A stretch of DNA of 64,000 nt from Petrosia ficiformis (GCA_947044365.1 OX345644.1:5338577-5402576); one strand, 5' to 3'. Positions 1-12,331 are shown, counted from the stretch's first letter. Program-made: numbers and translations. The notes: a model not told the origin generated them from the sequence alone.

Positions 1-224
1 CATATATACTGAAAATATCTCGTGATAGTTCCCATTGGAATACATTTATCGATTATACTGGATATTATTGTTATGGTAGACAATATATCATACTCCCTAC
101 CATTGCTGTTAGGTAAATTATTATATACAGTAACTCTGTATGTCATTCATCCAACCTTCAATCCACCTTAATCTCTATTATGTCCAGTCATCCATTCATT
201 TACTGTTTGTTCATTTATTCATAG
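1..224. other. Probable intron, no feature seen
   Basis: AT-rich sequence before the first recognised splice acceptor at 221-224. It is probably intron of the gene whose 3' exons follow. No coding segment or repeat is visible. Confidence 0.4.
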
Positions 225-891
225 ATACTTGCGTTTGAAGTTAGCGAGTGTTACCAACACAAACACAGACTTCACAGTGCGATTGAGGAAGTGTAGTTTT
301 AATGATGAAGAGAAATATATTCACAGAGAAAATGGAATTTTAGGTAGTAATATATACAGCATTCAGCAGGACTTACTTACAAATCATGTGTATCTTTCTC
401 TATAGCACCACAAACCTTTTTAAAGGCAATTGTTAGTCAAGAATGGAAAAGTGAGTATGAGCAACATGTTTGTACTGCAAGATTAAGGCAACCAGTCAGT
501 GTGAAGACATTGAAGTAAGATAATTATTATTAAATTATAATATTTCATTAAATTATTGTCTTGTAGATTTAAACTAGATACTAATTGTTCTGTTGGAACA
601 ATTGGAGATATTACAATATCTTTTAATGAAGAGAACGAAGAGCAAACTCTAACTAATATCATCTTAAAAGGGTATGAATAATTATGATATACCAGTAATG
701 TAAATTTTAATTCATATAAATTCTGTTCATTTAGTTCTGAGAGTGAACATATAACAATTGAACTACCAGAAACAGTCATTTTGACAGGATTCACTTTAAA
801 GATTATTAATATTATAAATATACAACTCCCTACATCTTCTTCTGACTCATTTCAACTATCAGACATATCGATTAGATCAAAAACAAAATGA
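225..891 (+). CDS. 3' end of an unrecognised multi-exon gene
   Basis: Four exons can be read with GT..AG borders and consistent phase: 225-343, 406-514, 567-671 and 735-891, ending in TGA at 889-891. The introns are only 50-65 bp. Together they give about 145 residues with no frame break. The protein has a short Cys-containing piece (RLRKCSFNDEE), a segment starting QEWKSEYEQHVC, and a C-terminal end with alternating hydrophobic residues (HITIELPETVILTGFTLKI) that looks like beta strands. I do not recognise the family; a beta-sandwich C-terminal domain is a guess from the strand pattern. The start lies outside the window. Intact splice sites and frame across four exons argue that this is a live gene. 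Confidence 0.6.
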
Positions 892-2150
892 AGCATAGTA
901 GACACCCCCTACATCTCCTGATTATCTGAAAGTATTTTTTTATATTTTATATAGTAAATATAGTTGTTATCTTTTTTACTTTTTAAATTGTAGCTACCCA
1001 TTTGTTACAACTGCGGATGATTTTTTTTAATCTTTTTTTTAAAATTGTTTAAACCTTTCTTTATAGAATATCCAGTCCCTCCTGATGGTGAAACTGTGTT
1101 CGTTAATTTGGTCAGGATTTAGATCATCTGAAATATTTTCACTAGTAGTTAAGCTACGTCCTTGCAAAGAACCCTACTACAACATATATAAACCAATGAA
1201 GTAGAGTACAGTTTGTGTTGGTTACATGAAGCGTCAACCTTCGATTGGATTTGATGTGAGTAGTAGATGACTGTACAGAATACATAGCTAACTATAATAC
1301 TTATAACACGTTAACAGTACTTATATTATATATGCATGTAGCTGTATAAAAACAAATTAGCAAAATGTTTCTGATGCAGGTCTGATGTTTAGTTGTATGT
1401 ATCGTATTGGGATGCAGACTTAATTTCACTTGCATATTTAAATAAAGCAGCAAGACCCAACTGTAAGAGAGGTATATAAGTAATTTATTGACCTGATATA
1501 ATTGCTCAATTTAAACATTATCTTGTCTTCTACTTGGTACACAGACTGGTAATCAGACCTCAAATATGGTTGCTATAGTGATGGGCTGTCGTCTGGTGTT
1601 CTTTCTAGATGTCAATAATAATACTGAAGTTATTATTATAATATTATGCCTAACATATAGCCACTATCAAACTATAATTACAACCTTTTTTTCAGAAACA
1701 CTTCGTAATTTTAATTAATTATAACTTATTATGAACATAATCACATACATGTAGTTTGTATTTTGCAAGTTAAAGACATATATAACACAATATTCTTATG
1801 AACCAGTAAACATAAGGTTAATTAACAGTTTAAACTTGGTGAGTGGAGGCAACACTGTTGACCCTTAAAGTATGTAGTTACATGAGTTGATATTTCATCT
1901 AACATACATGTAGATAGTTATAATTATAGTTATTATTTCTGTACTAGAATAATTACACACTACTATGGTCCCTTGACGTGTTAAGAGAATGGTTTCTGTA
2001 CATTCCTGAATGAGCCAAATGCTATCAAAAATGAAAATGATTTATCACTGATATACAGCTTTATGTGTAGGAGAAGTCAATTGTAATAGTCATACATATA
2101 TATTTTTAATTAATACATATAAATAACTTCTCAATTGTATGGTGTACAGA
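892..2150. other. Intergenic, no feature seen
   Basis: About 1.26 kb of AT-rich DNA after the preceding stop codon. I see no coding exon, RNA gene or clear repeat arm. Confidence 0.4.
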
Positions 2151-2590
2151 GCCAGCTATGATTGTTTTCCACGGAGTTGAACCTATATTTATATATTTCC
2201 TTGTGGCGCATATGTTATACAGTGTGCTTATGCATTGCATATGTAGTTAAGAAAGTTTTGTCATTCTGCAGGGGCTTGATCATTTAATAGGAGTGGCATG
2301 TAAAAAAACGCATACTGAGTTACACATTACAACTACTAGGAAGAAAGCACTCAAAGCAGGTGGTAAAAACTGTAAGAAATAGCTGCTGAAGCAAAGCAAC
2401 ATTATAAAATATGATGCAAGGATCTTAAAGATAATTAGGTATGAAAGGTTATTGAGTCTCAGACATCATCAGCAATGATTTATTGAAAGACTGTGGCTTC
2501 AATTTCATTGAGGATTTAGTGTTTGGAATACTGGAGACACTAGTGCTGTCACCAATTAGTGATAGCTGCCACAAAACAATCATAGGGATA
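2151..2590. mobile_element. MITE, CCCTATGATTGCTTT family, degenerate copy
   Basis: The ends read GCTATGATTG and CAATCATAGGGATAC, degenerate forms of the inverted termini of a family seen at least six more times here (10899, 43264, 44660, 50904, 52020, 56799). The interior keeps the family core: a stretch like TATGTAGTTAAGAAAGTT followed by a weak copy of the AATTAATGGGCGTGG motif. No transposase frame is present, so it is a non-autonomous element. Confidence 0.55.
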
Positions 2591-2814
2591 CGTTTGTTCT
2601 CAATATATTGTTCATATGCATATACAGACATTCAGTCAAAAAATTCACAGATGGCGAAAATATAGGTCATTAATTATTCATGAGTGTTAATTAACAGAAA
2701 ATTACTTTAAAAACAAGCAAGCCACTTTTGACATGTCTTTAAAATTTACAATGTAGCTATATCTAACATGTGACATTATACAATATAATACACACAATAT
2801 TCTTAACTACATAG

Positions 2815-3297
2815 TAGGGCTGAGCGATAGTATCGATAATGCGATACATCGCGATAGTATATGCGATCACGATATAGCAACCACGTGGTGTATGCGCATG
2901 CGCGTGACCACACACGTGGGTTGCGCGCACGCGCATAAAATATTACCATGTGAGTTAGTAATGTACGAGATTGAAAGGCTTGAAAGGCTTTAAAAGGCAT
3001 TGTGTGGGATTTTTTTTGTATTCCCTAGCAAGAATGGGAAATATATAGAGCCTGATAAGAAGAAAAAAACAAACTAAAGTGCACTGTCAATTGTACAAAC
3101 TGATACTAAAATATTCAAGCAATACCACTAACCTGAGGTTTCATTTGGAGAGTCACCATTGTAAGGAATTTAAAGAAGCTGAACAGGCAGCACAACCAAG
3201 TAGCAGAGTGTCTGTAAAGTCTAGTAGTACCACCAAGCAGATCCTATTTAACATAAACAAGTTAGCTATAGAAATTTGCAAAAACATTTTATCATAA
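2815..3297 (+). mobile_element. hAT-like transposon remnant with BED finger piece
   Basis: The left end TAGGGCTGAGCGATAGTATC is the kind of terminus seen in many animal hAT elements. Downstream, 3079-3297 encodes a peptide containing NTTNLRFHLESHH, which matches the C-terminal half of a BED-type zinc finger as found at the N-terminus of hAT transposases; the paired cysteines just before it are degraded. The rest of the transposase and the right end are missing, and the remnant runs directly into a fragment of the FUOM gene. It cannot be active. Confidence 0.6.
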
Positions 3298-3333
3298 ACT
3301 ACAAGTAAGAATATACATTTGAAGTGAACTGAC

Positions 3334-3418
3334 TTCATTTAAATTTTCTTGTATACATCCCATATTGGAGTTTTAAGGTTTTTTGCTTTGTCTCAATGTA
3401 CAAGATCCATCATCATAG
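3334..3418 (-). pseudogene. FUOM exon 3 fragment, dead copy
   Basis: This copies exon 3 of the fucose mutarotase gene (intact at 42989-43074), including flanking intron on both sides. It has an in-frame TGA after the residues LVH where the intact exon has LVPGDK, and it is one base shorter. It sits beside the hAT remnant, far from the parent gene, so it was probably carried here by a rearrangement. Confidence 0.75.
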
Positions 3419-3611
3419 CTGTAGTGAAAAATATATGATATGAAAATACTCCTGAGTCATACCATAGATAATAATATAGCATTTTATCAACAAGAATAAT
3501 AAAAAAGTTTTATACAAAAAATTACGAAATGTAGTAGGGATGTCAAAATTGATAAAGTATGAAAATAATATCAGGATGGTAGTGTAGCTAGGTCAAGTGT
3601 CTTGTACCTTA

Positions 3612-3724
3612 ATAAAATTAAACAAACCACTTCCATATAATCATACATAAGTACAACAATTTGCTTTTCACAGCAGTGTAGGTAGTTATGCATAATTATA
3701 TGGAAGTGGTTTGTTTAATTTTAT
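3612..3724. repeat. Short foldback element
   Basis: Inverted arms of about 30 bp (ATAAAATTAAACAAACCACT at the left, its complement ending at 3724) enclose about 50 bp. Partial copies of the arm sequence occur near 43200. It is a MITE-like hairpin without coding capacity. Confidence 0.6.
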
Positions 3725-4366
3725 GACACACTTGATCCCTTCCTGCAGTATCATCCTGATCTTGTTTGCATACTTTTTCGCGATCGGTTATAAAATTAAG
3801 AAACCCAAATAGATACACGAGTAATAACTAATTAGTTATTATTGCAGTTATTAGATCAAGCAAAACTGGTATCTTCCTGCTAAGTAAAAAAATCCCAAAT
3901 CATTGACTTTCGTGTCCTACTTGATTTTCATACTTTAATTGCATACTTTTGTGTTACCATAGTATAAAATACTATAGCCCTGTTTGGAGGTAGCAGAAGG
4001 GGGCGCAACAGGGGCAACTGCCCCAGAGCCTCACATTCTCTTGGGGCCCCAAATGTTTTGACCATTATTACATAGATGAGCTTACTCAATTATAGGAATC
4101 TATAATTTAACGTCAAGCTAGATAAAACAATAATAGTTATAATTATTTATACCTGAAACAGTGACACGTGTAATGCTGAATGAGCAATTATTGTTAATAA
4201 CATGCAATTAATTAACTAACCACATCCACTATGAATAATTAATTAGCAAAAACATTTTGGCACGTTTCGCGCGCCCTGTGCCCCTTTCAACTCTCAGCGG
4301 CCCTGGGAGGTACCACCGTAGCATATAACACCTGAGTGTTATATGCATAATTATACTCATTAAGGT
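3725..4366. other. Intergenic with a G/C-rich repeat remnant
   Basis: Part of 3840-3960 resembles sequence at 26480 and 37760 (CTTCCTGCTAAGTAAAAAAA), a dispersed repeat. 3985-4315 has an unusual G/C-rich start and end (GGGGGCGCAACAGGGGCAAC; CAGCGGCCCTGGGAGG) in otherwise AT-rich DNA, suggesting an old insertion. No gene is seen. Confidence 0.4.
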
Positions 4367-4474
4367 GTGGTTGTTTACATAAAATACCACATCCTTATAT
4401 ACATATATTGTCACCTTTCTAATTATCAGTGTGGAGTCTTTTCTGATTACTTCATATATACTCTACTAGTTATC

Positions 4475-7291
4475 ATGATTGATATCTGTCAATGGAGATC
4501 AAGTATAGGATCATGGTATTATCATCAGATATTATATTATACTCACTCTACTAAAACGTCTCACACCAGTGATGTAACCACTGATAACAGCAGGATAAAT
4601 GGACTCAGGTGGATTAGAGGTCTAACCTTCTCTCTAGTCTGTGGACTACTTCTCCTCATTTTATCAGGAGATATTGAACTCAACCCTGGTCCTATAACAG
4701 GTAAAACTAATTTGTAATGTTGTATGATATCATTATTATACTGACATAATTTAGAGTTGACATCAAGCAATGCTCTACGACTTCTGGTTAAGAGTGGTTT
4801 TGTTGTTAAAGAGAAATGGACTGAACTTATTAGTTATCTTGGTGTGTCCCTGGATGAGAGAAGGAGACTCAAAACAATGGTTAACACTGGTCATGACTAC
4901 CACTTTGCATTAGAAGAAGGTTTACAATGGTGGATTAATAACACTAGCACTGCCTCTTGGGTATATCTCACCTCAGCTGTTGATAAATGTGAAGACTGTA
5001 GTAATAATTATAGCTAATAATATAATGAGAAAAGAGATTGGAATTGGTAAGTAAAATGATTTATAGTGTATAACTTGTTATGTTAATATGTATTTTGTAG
5101 TTGACCAGAAACCAAGGAAAGTATTACGAGTTCGCTCTGCTCATCTGATTGATGTATTAAGCACTACACCTAATAGAGTGACAAATGCATGGTATTCTCA
5201 AAACCTGATACCATTTGAGGTTAAGAAAAATTTACTTTCGATAAGAGAAGATTATAAAAACTCTACTGAACTGGTGCTTGTGTTAGAAAGACAACTACAA
5301 ACACATTCTGATCCAGACCAGTATCTACATGACATTTGTCATGTATTACAAAATCAACAACATCACACACTAACAGATATTGCTACCTCCATTTTAAATC
5401 AGTTAGGTCAGTCCTTTTTACACATAAACAACATTCATCACTATTATTATCTTTCATATCTACAGGTCATTCTATCACTGATGAAGCTACATCCATTAGT
5501 ACATTAGAGCCTGATGTACAACAATATTGAGAGATAAATATAAACACCAACCTATTGTACTTATAGACTGGCCACCACAAGTTGGAAGATTAGCACTGTT
5601 AGAATCACACAACAGAGAAGCTGATCCTCAAACAGTACAGCAGACAGCTTGGTGTGTGTTAAGAGGAAATATTAATGAAATACCACACTTCATTATAATA
5701 AAATTATATTCAGAGATATCGAGGATGTCCTTAAACTAAATGAGAGTGGCCAGTCTCTTACTGTAGTCATTGATGGTCCTCCTGGTATTGGTAAAACAAC
5801 TCTCTGTCTTCAACTCTTGAATATGTGGGCTAATGGACAAATCAAACATCAGCAATATGATTTGGTAATTTACTGTCCTCTAACAATTCTAACATATCAT
5901 GGAATCACTTGCACCAATCAGAACTAAATGACCAGAAATTACAAATCCTTACTAATACACTAACAAACAACTCAAAACAGAACCAGTGTAAGATACTAGA
6001 GGTAATGTTCAGTAGAACAACTGATGATTCAGTGTACAAATTATTGAAACTATCATTCTTACACAATATTCAGGAGTTGTGTTGTACATTATACATTATT
6101 CCAGTTGATCTCTGTCTTGTGATATTACAATTACTCAACCTTCCTCTCATAAAAGTACTGCACTTGGTTACAGAATATTTGAAATTAAAAGATGATAGTA
6201 CAAACTCCATTTTACATACAGACAAGTATTCTGAACTAGAGACATGTATATCAATGAATTCTACACTTATAGGAATGGACCTTCTGTTTAAATACAATTA
6301 CAATCCTACTGTCGGTTTAAAAACTATCACTAGTTTGATTAATGGAGTAGCAGGAAATAAAACAATAACATCATTCTCATTTGAATTTAATTCCATTCTT
6401 CCTCTGTCTGATGGAACAATTCAACACTTACTGAAAGGAAATCACACACTACAAACGCTTAAGCTGTCTATAAAAGATCACATCCTACAATCATCATTAG
6501 ATGTGAACACACCACTTAATACTCTGGAGATTATCACATGGAGTTCTCATAAACTGTCAGCATCACTCCTTCCACATATCAAAGGACTACACTGCATTAA
6601 ACTAAACCATCCACATCAACCACATCTTTTATTTCACTCTCATCCTAGTCTACAACAACTTGACTTACTACTATATAGACACATCTGAGAGTGTTACTGA
6701 ACTCTTTACTATTCTACAGAGTAATACTACACTTAAATATCTGAGAGTGTAGATAAATAATGATGACTTTGTTGATAGTATGTGTACTAGTCTACAAAAT
6801 ATGTTAACACTAAACAAAACAATAGAATATCTGGAGATTGAATGTAATAGGAACATATATGTGAGTACTATTTTTAGTACATACCTGTCCCTACTGACAA
6901 CCGGTTTCTCGCACAACACCAGTCTACAAGAGCTGAATATATTCATTCAAGTACTAACAATGAACAGCTAAGAACTTTCTTTAATGTTATGTCACAGAAG
7001 AAGCACCTCACTGAACTGAAACTAAACTTCAAACTAGATCATTCTTTCAGCTACAATTACATGAAATGTGCTTCGTTGTTTTATGAACAAGTACTACCTC
7101 TTGTTACCAACATGTTAGAGTTACACAAGACCATCAGACTACTCCAGATAAGGCACAGTTATTTCCATGTTGATTCACTACCTATAAACAGGATTGAACT
7201 AATACAACATCTTCCTCCATTCTTCACTAGAGTACATTCATCTACAAAAATCAATTCTACCATGTCCAAATTTCCTAGAGGATACTCTTAA
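4475..7291 (+). pseudogene. Decayed NLR-type immune receptor gene
   Basis: NLRs are cytoplasmic sensors with a signalling domain, a NACHT ATPase and leucine-rich repeats. Exon 1 (4475-4700) encodes a leader ending in a 2A-like motif. Exon 2 (4755-5046) encodes a death-fold domain (SNALRLLVKSG to SWVYLTSAV). Exon 3 (5101-5406) encodes a second helical, death/CARD-like domain. A 59-bp intron (5407-5465) follows, then the NACHT start with Walker A GPPGIGKTT at 5775-5801 and LLNMWANG. The frame breaks near 5010, 5525 and 5715. After the P-loop region (about 5885) the Walker B half of NACHT is missing and the sequence jumps to the LRR region (5909-6688), followed by LRR pieces in shifting frames to 7291. 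Domains and order are typical of sponge NLRs; the breaks make a working full-length receptor unlikely. A truncated product from the first exons is conceivable. Confidence 0.75.
4664..4700 (+). other. 2A-like translational recoding motif in NLR leader
   Basis: Codons read S-G-D-I-E-L-N-P-G-P, matching the 2A consensus D-x-E-x-N-P-G-P, at which ribosomes release the chain between the last Gly and Pro. It is preceded by a hydrophobic run (LVCGLLLLIL), so the released leader resembles a signal peptide. Similar 2A-bearing leaders are known from NLR genes of sea urchins. The motif is intact although the downstream gene is broken. Confidence 0.8.
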
Positions 7292-7603
7292 AACACAGGA
7301 AAATAGTTTGATAGATTTACACAAAAAACTATATCCACTAAAACCACTACCAATAATAGAGTTTACTTGACAATATATAGTTATCATGATTTTACAGATA
7401 TCATTACCTTTAACTATGTAACATGAATACAAACAAAACCATTATCATGTTGATGATAAAAGAACACATACCCCATATAATACTGTAAAATAGTAGTTTA
7501 ATCATTGATAGAAAAGGATTCATTTTTGAAAAGTAGGTCAAAAATACTCTTCCCTCTAAAAAACCATGAGACCCATACCTCCCCAAAACATTTTGCTATA
7601 AAC
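7292..7603. other. Intergenic, no feature seen
   Basis: AT-rich DNA between the LRR remnant and the hAT-like element. The last 8 bases (CTATAAAC, 7596-7603) are the left target-site duplication of that element. I see nothing else. Confidence 0.4.
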
Positions 7604-7885
7604 TAGAGCTGGGAGTCGGCTGAGATTCTGGAATCAATTATCACTAACTTCAAGTTGATTGATAATCGATTAAAATCAGCGAAAGTATTTAGGCCAATTA
7701 AGTCAATTAATACAGGAAACTCTTCCCATTTGATCATCAAAAAAGCTCTTCCATATTGTACATTATTTGCCGTCACATGTTTGAAAAGTATGTCTTCTGG
7801 AATAATTTGCATAATCACAGACTTATAATCAATAATCAGAAGAACTTTCAATTAATTGATTAATCGATTAATCGTCCCAGCCCTA
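7604..7885. mobile_element. Non-autonomous hAT element with 8-bp target duplication
   Basis: The element starts TAGAGCTGGGA and ends TCCCAGCCCTA, imperfect terminal inverted repeats. It is flanked by perfect 8-bp direct repeats CTATAAAC at 7596-7603 and 7886-7893. An 8-bp duplication with this kind of terminus is the signature of hAT insertion. At 282 bp with no transposase, it is a MITE. Confidence 0.85.
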
Positions 7886-7893
7886 CTATAAAC

Positions 7894-8554
7894 TGTATAA
7901 TTATATCTATAGTATATGTTATGAATAATGTAATACAATGGAATAACTGTTAATATGTACACCCCATGTGGCTGATTCATCTTAAACATGCATACATGCA
8001 CCTTCTTCAACACGCAATCATAAATATTTCATACCCACTACCCTCATATTCAGGTAACACACTGCAATAAGTATTTCATGCTCAATAAAGGAATGATTCA
8101 TGTTCACATTTTCTACACTACAGCATCCTAAAATACAGTACAATACTTATAATATACAGTAACATACAATACATGTAATATGTATAAACATAGTACACAT
8201 ACATCAATTATAATAATTAGTTCACTATTAAATATTTATAGTTCAGTTTTAGGAATTATTATTTAGCTCATACAAACAATACAAACAAGTCATGCAGGTT
8301 TTTAAACTGTATATACTAGAAAATGCTACACAGCTTGACTATTGTTAAAATGTTACATTTTCCACTTCTGTGTATGTATAATTACAATACATATCTTGTT
8401 TGTTATCAATGCTGTAGCTAACATGCAAATCTCTTTTGTTGGTCCTATGTTGAATTTTCAAAACATACATTTTGTTCTCGTATCAATTTTGCCTCATCCC
8501 AAGGGTCTCACAAATGCGTGGACAGGGATGTTCTTAGACTAATTGTATTTTAAT
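7894..8554. other. Intergenic, no gene seen
   Basis: AT-rich DNA upstream of family copy C. A stretch at 8491-8530 (GCCTCATCCCAAGGGTCTCA) resembles the inverted-repeat arm flanking the RecQ-like fragment at 38828, so a remnant of that element may lie here. Confidence 0.35.
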
Positions 8555-9935
8555 AACATACAACATACACAATACAGTTCATAAGTGAACACATGGACAC
8601 TTCACTATTGCTACTCCTGGTAATCCTCCTACATGGTTTCCTGATGTAAAAGTTAATTCATGTCCTAAAGGTTCATGATAACAAATGGAATTTGTACGTG
8701 TAATCACAATAGATGATGTACATAGTAATATCACAACTACATCTATCACTAGACCTATTGGTAGGATATATCAGTCAGAAACACTACTGGACTAGGATAT
8801 GTGAAAGAGTTAAGCTCTCTTTGTGTTTGTAGTAAAACTGGGGTTCTTGTCGATAATGTTAAGCTAATCTGAGTGTAGTATTTGATATAATAGATTGTAA
8901 GAGGTGTTCTAACATTTGGTTACTAACACTAATTGGATATGGCATTTCTGGTGTAGTTATAGTGACTTTTTTACTTACTCTACATCTCACAATAGCTGCA
9001 GGACCACTAGCTGGTATTATCCTGACATGTAATATTATTACAGTCTCAACTATTGACTATTTACAAGAAAATGACTTCTCTTTGCATACCATGAGAATAT
9101 TTGTTTCATTGATGAATCTTAATCATGGATTTCCATTGTGTTTGTATAACGGAATGACTCCGTCTATTAAGACTTGTCTACAGTTCATATATCCAATATA
9201 TTTGTGAATTCTTGTCTTTGGATTTATCATATCTCAAACCTGGCAGCAGCTTCATCAATTCAAGTATTACCTACATTATTCACCTCTCATTCTCTAAACT
9301 ACACATTAAATACTATTGATATGCTGGTGTTTGTTCCAGTTGAAACTAAAATGAAGGGTACTGTCATAGTGTGGTATGGAGATGGTAATATCTTCTATCT
9401 ACATGACAAGGAACGTATCATACTATTTTGTCTTGCTCTTATCCCACTGGTGTGTTTCATTATCCCTTATGGAGGAGATTGATTAACCAATTGTTGAGTC
9501 CTTCCATGATGCACTGTATTAAAATGGAATGGGTTACTGGTTTGGAGTTTGTGTAATAGTAGTAGTGTACATATATATTGTATATGCATCACTAAGAGGA
9601 TATAACATATCACTGATGTTGTTCATGCAGTTATTAGGAGTAGCTTCATTGACTGTAATGCAAGCATTAATTAAGACCTTTCAGAAGTCCAAAGTTAAAC
9701 TATATAGACATTAGTTGTCTGTCTATATTATCCCTCCAGCTAGTTATTTTAGCTATTAACAGATCATCTGTACATATAGTAATGTATTGTACAGCTTTAT
9801 TTACTCTTTTATTACTACTTGGTTTCATTAGCCTTATGTTTTATTGAGTATAGAAGAAATAGAGATCATCCATGTAGTACCCACGTAAGAAGGTTAGGAG
9901 TAGAAGATATGAAGATGATGAAGATTACATTGAAC
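8555..9935 (+). pseudogene. Beta-helix/multipass membrane protein family, copy C (dead)
   Basis: Clear homology to the C-terminal half of copy B begins near 8555 and runs to the acidic tail region near 9935. Recognisable pieces include GPLAGIILTCNIITVST, a conserved run beginning GNIFYLHDKE, and GYNISLMLFMQLLGVASLT. The frame is broken repeatedly and short stretches are deleted, for example in the Cys-rich region before the first membrane segment and after the fourth. The whole beta-helix N-terminal half is missing. It is an old truncated copy, more diverged than A is from B. Confidence 0.85.
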
Positions 9936-10898
9936 AGAATTATATTAAAATTTAGAAAAATTGCATCTTGTCTCTTTTTATTAAAATATGCATTAGGCCT
10001 ATACTTTCATAATTATTATTTATGTTGTATTAACTAGTCTAGGTATTAATTAGTTTCAGTATTAATACTATAGCATTAGTTTGTAGGTTCTATTTTGTAT
10101 GTTTCAAAATTGTGCATTTGTCTTGACCTTACAAATTTAAATCATTAATAAAAATACTAGACATTATTTTGTTGCTGATCACACGACCTATGGCTAATCC
10201 AAAACACAAGAAGCGGATGGGCATTAAAGACTTATTGCACACTTAAGTTTGAATAAGTTACTTATTACTAAGTTTGTATATTTCTACTCATGTAGCTGCT
10301 GTGAAAACAGTGGTAGTTTATTAGATTAGCAATAAATAATAATTTGGTGTGTTAACTAGGTAGATGTATCTTGTGCACATTATTTCTCTTATTAAGTTAT
10401 TTATTTAATATAGTGCTAATTTGTGAGTTCTATTTGTATGTTTCAAATTGTGCATTTGTTTCTCATTCTTCATGACCTCATAAATTTAAAATGCTTCCAA
10501 TCATCAATAAAAATAATAGACATTGTTTTTGTTCATCACATGGCCTATGGCCAATCAGATTAAAGAAATCTCAGGAAGTGATTGACCATTTAAATCACGT
10601 ATTGTACATTTTAAGTGTGAATATGTCTCACTTTATGCACTTCTAAGCCATGTCAGCAATAAATCATATTTGACAGTGCATTATGTGTTTGACTTGGTCA
10701 GGTAAATATTATAAAGCTCTTAGCCATGTATATAGCTACATATTGCACTCTCATTTGCCTCATGCATTATGTACAGCTAGCATCTTTTCAATGAGTGTTG
10801 TCCATAATAAATGTGACTGTAACACTAAACAAGTGTATATAGAGAAAAAAAACATCTCTATGATTGCTTGCTTTACAAATTTAAGTGAAGATAAAAGT
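9936..10898. repeat. Duplicated 3' flank of the membrane-protein family
   Basis: Two diverged direct copies of a block of roughly 300 bp (about 10080-10340 and 10420-10690) share GTATGTTTCAAA, TGTGCATTTG, ATCAATAAAAATA and a G/C-rich piece around CCTATGGCCAATCAG. The same block lies downstream of copies A (16320-16660) and B (35030-35370), and inverted at 28115-28420. It is therefore the native 3' flank, carried along in duplications. Confidence 0.65.
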
Positions 10899-11310
10899 AT
10901 CCCTATGACTGCTTTGTGGTGTCCAGCATTCAGTAATCATGGCTAACTTTATGATGCCTGAAACACATCAGCCTATTATAGTTATTATTTTGATTATCTA
11001 CTCTGTTTACCTCTTGTAGAACTTAAAGAATATATTTCAGGTAGGATAGCTAGCTATTTGTTCCAGTTTCTACGTAAGCTACACAGTTTTCTTTCTGCTG
11101 GGATCTGTAGAGCTTGATCGCGCGTTCTTTTACGCGCCACGCCCATTAATTGACCGAGCCCCCCGGGGATGATGTAACTTCCTTAACTACGTATACAACG
11201 CATACTCGCGTAGGTGACACAAGAATACATTATATTATTATATATAATATAATTATATATAATTATATATATATAGTTCGAACCCGTGGGAAAGCAATCA
11301 TAGGGATGGC
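10899..11310. mobile_element. MITE, CCCTATGATTGCTTT family
   Basis: Ends ATCCCTATGACTGCTTTG and GAAAGCAATCATAGGGAT form inverted termini. Interior features shared with other copies are CAGCATTCAGTAATCATGGC, GCCTATTATAGTTATTATTT and an inverted ACGCCCATTAATTGACCGAG segment. An AT-dinucleotide run lies near the right end. No transposase is present. Confidence 0.7.
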
Positions 11311-11370
11311 CCTACGGGCCATAAAAACACAAAATAAACATACATCAGATCAGATTAATAATTAATCGAT

Positions 11371-12331
11371 CATATCGATATTAGTCAATTTCAAAAATTC
11401 AATGAGAAATATTAATGAGAACTTAAACCTTAAGGAGTGAATTCACCAAATTTGTCATTTCTCACAAATTATTTAAGTCTATATTTGAGTTGATGTGTGT
11501 GTAGTATTACTTATAAAATATTAATATATAATTCCTGTTTATTATGTACATCATGCATGTTTGTATTGGGCACAGGTACATTATTAGCATTTGGTTACTA
11601 TCACTTAGTCATAAGTATTTCTGTCGGAAATTAAATTAACCCTGTTAATGAAACTCATATAGGCAAATTGTGAAGATGTTTTGAAAAGTAATTATTTGTT
11701 TTATGAAACACACATAGCAGATATAGTAAACTACTTTCATTTATTTTTCATAATTCAATTACTTTCACATATCTGTTGTTGTTATGAAAGTCAGTTTTGT
11801 AAAGTGAAAGATGTTTTATTTATTACTGAAAATTGTTTTATGTAATACACACATTATACGTATACATTGTAAACTACTATCATTTATTTTACATAATAAG
11901 TAATTTAAAATACCTGTTATTGCTGTAAAAGTCAATTGTTGTTTATTATTGTAATGTAATCATTTGTACACATCATACAGTGTAAACAACTGTTGTCCAT
12001 TGATTATAAATAACACATCAAAGCTACAGATTTTTTCACTATTCATGCAGATATAGAGAAGTTAGTATTTTCATTTTCTACTTCAAACCTTTAAAGATGA
12101 AGTTGTAAGTGCTCATAGTTAATTCTCTTGTTTTATAAATAGAACAAATTCACTTTGTATGCAGGATTATAGTTCATATAATTACCATGTATAATTAATG
12201 TTGTAGGATGTAGAGGGATATATTGGCTACTTTAGTGTCTTATAGGAGCAATGATATTAAGATCATTTATTATATAACATTTTACTAATAAATGTAATAA
12301 TTACAATAATTATTGTAATAACAGGAATTAT
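11371..12331. repeat. Upstream flank of copy A, duplicated upstream of copy B
   Basis: 11371-11520 matches 28674-28845, and 11530-12331 matches 30190-31010 at very high identity that rises toward the gene. In the copy B flank the two parts are split by about 1.35 kb of inserted elements. The block presumably holds the promoter. I see no firm promoter motif. Confidence 0.7.
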
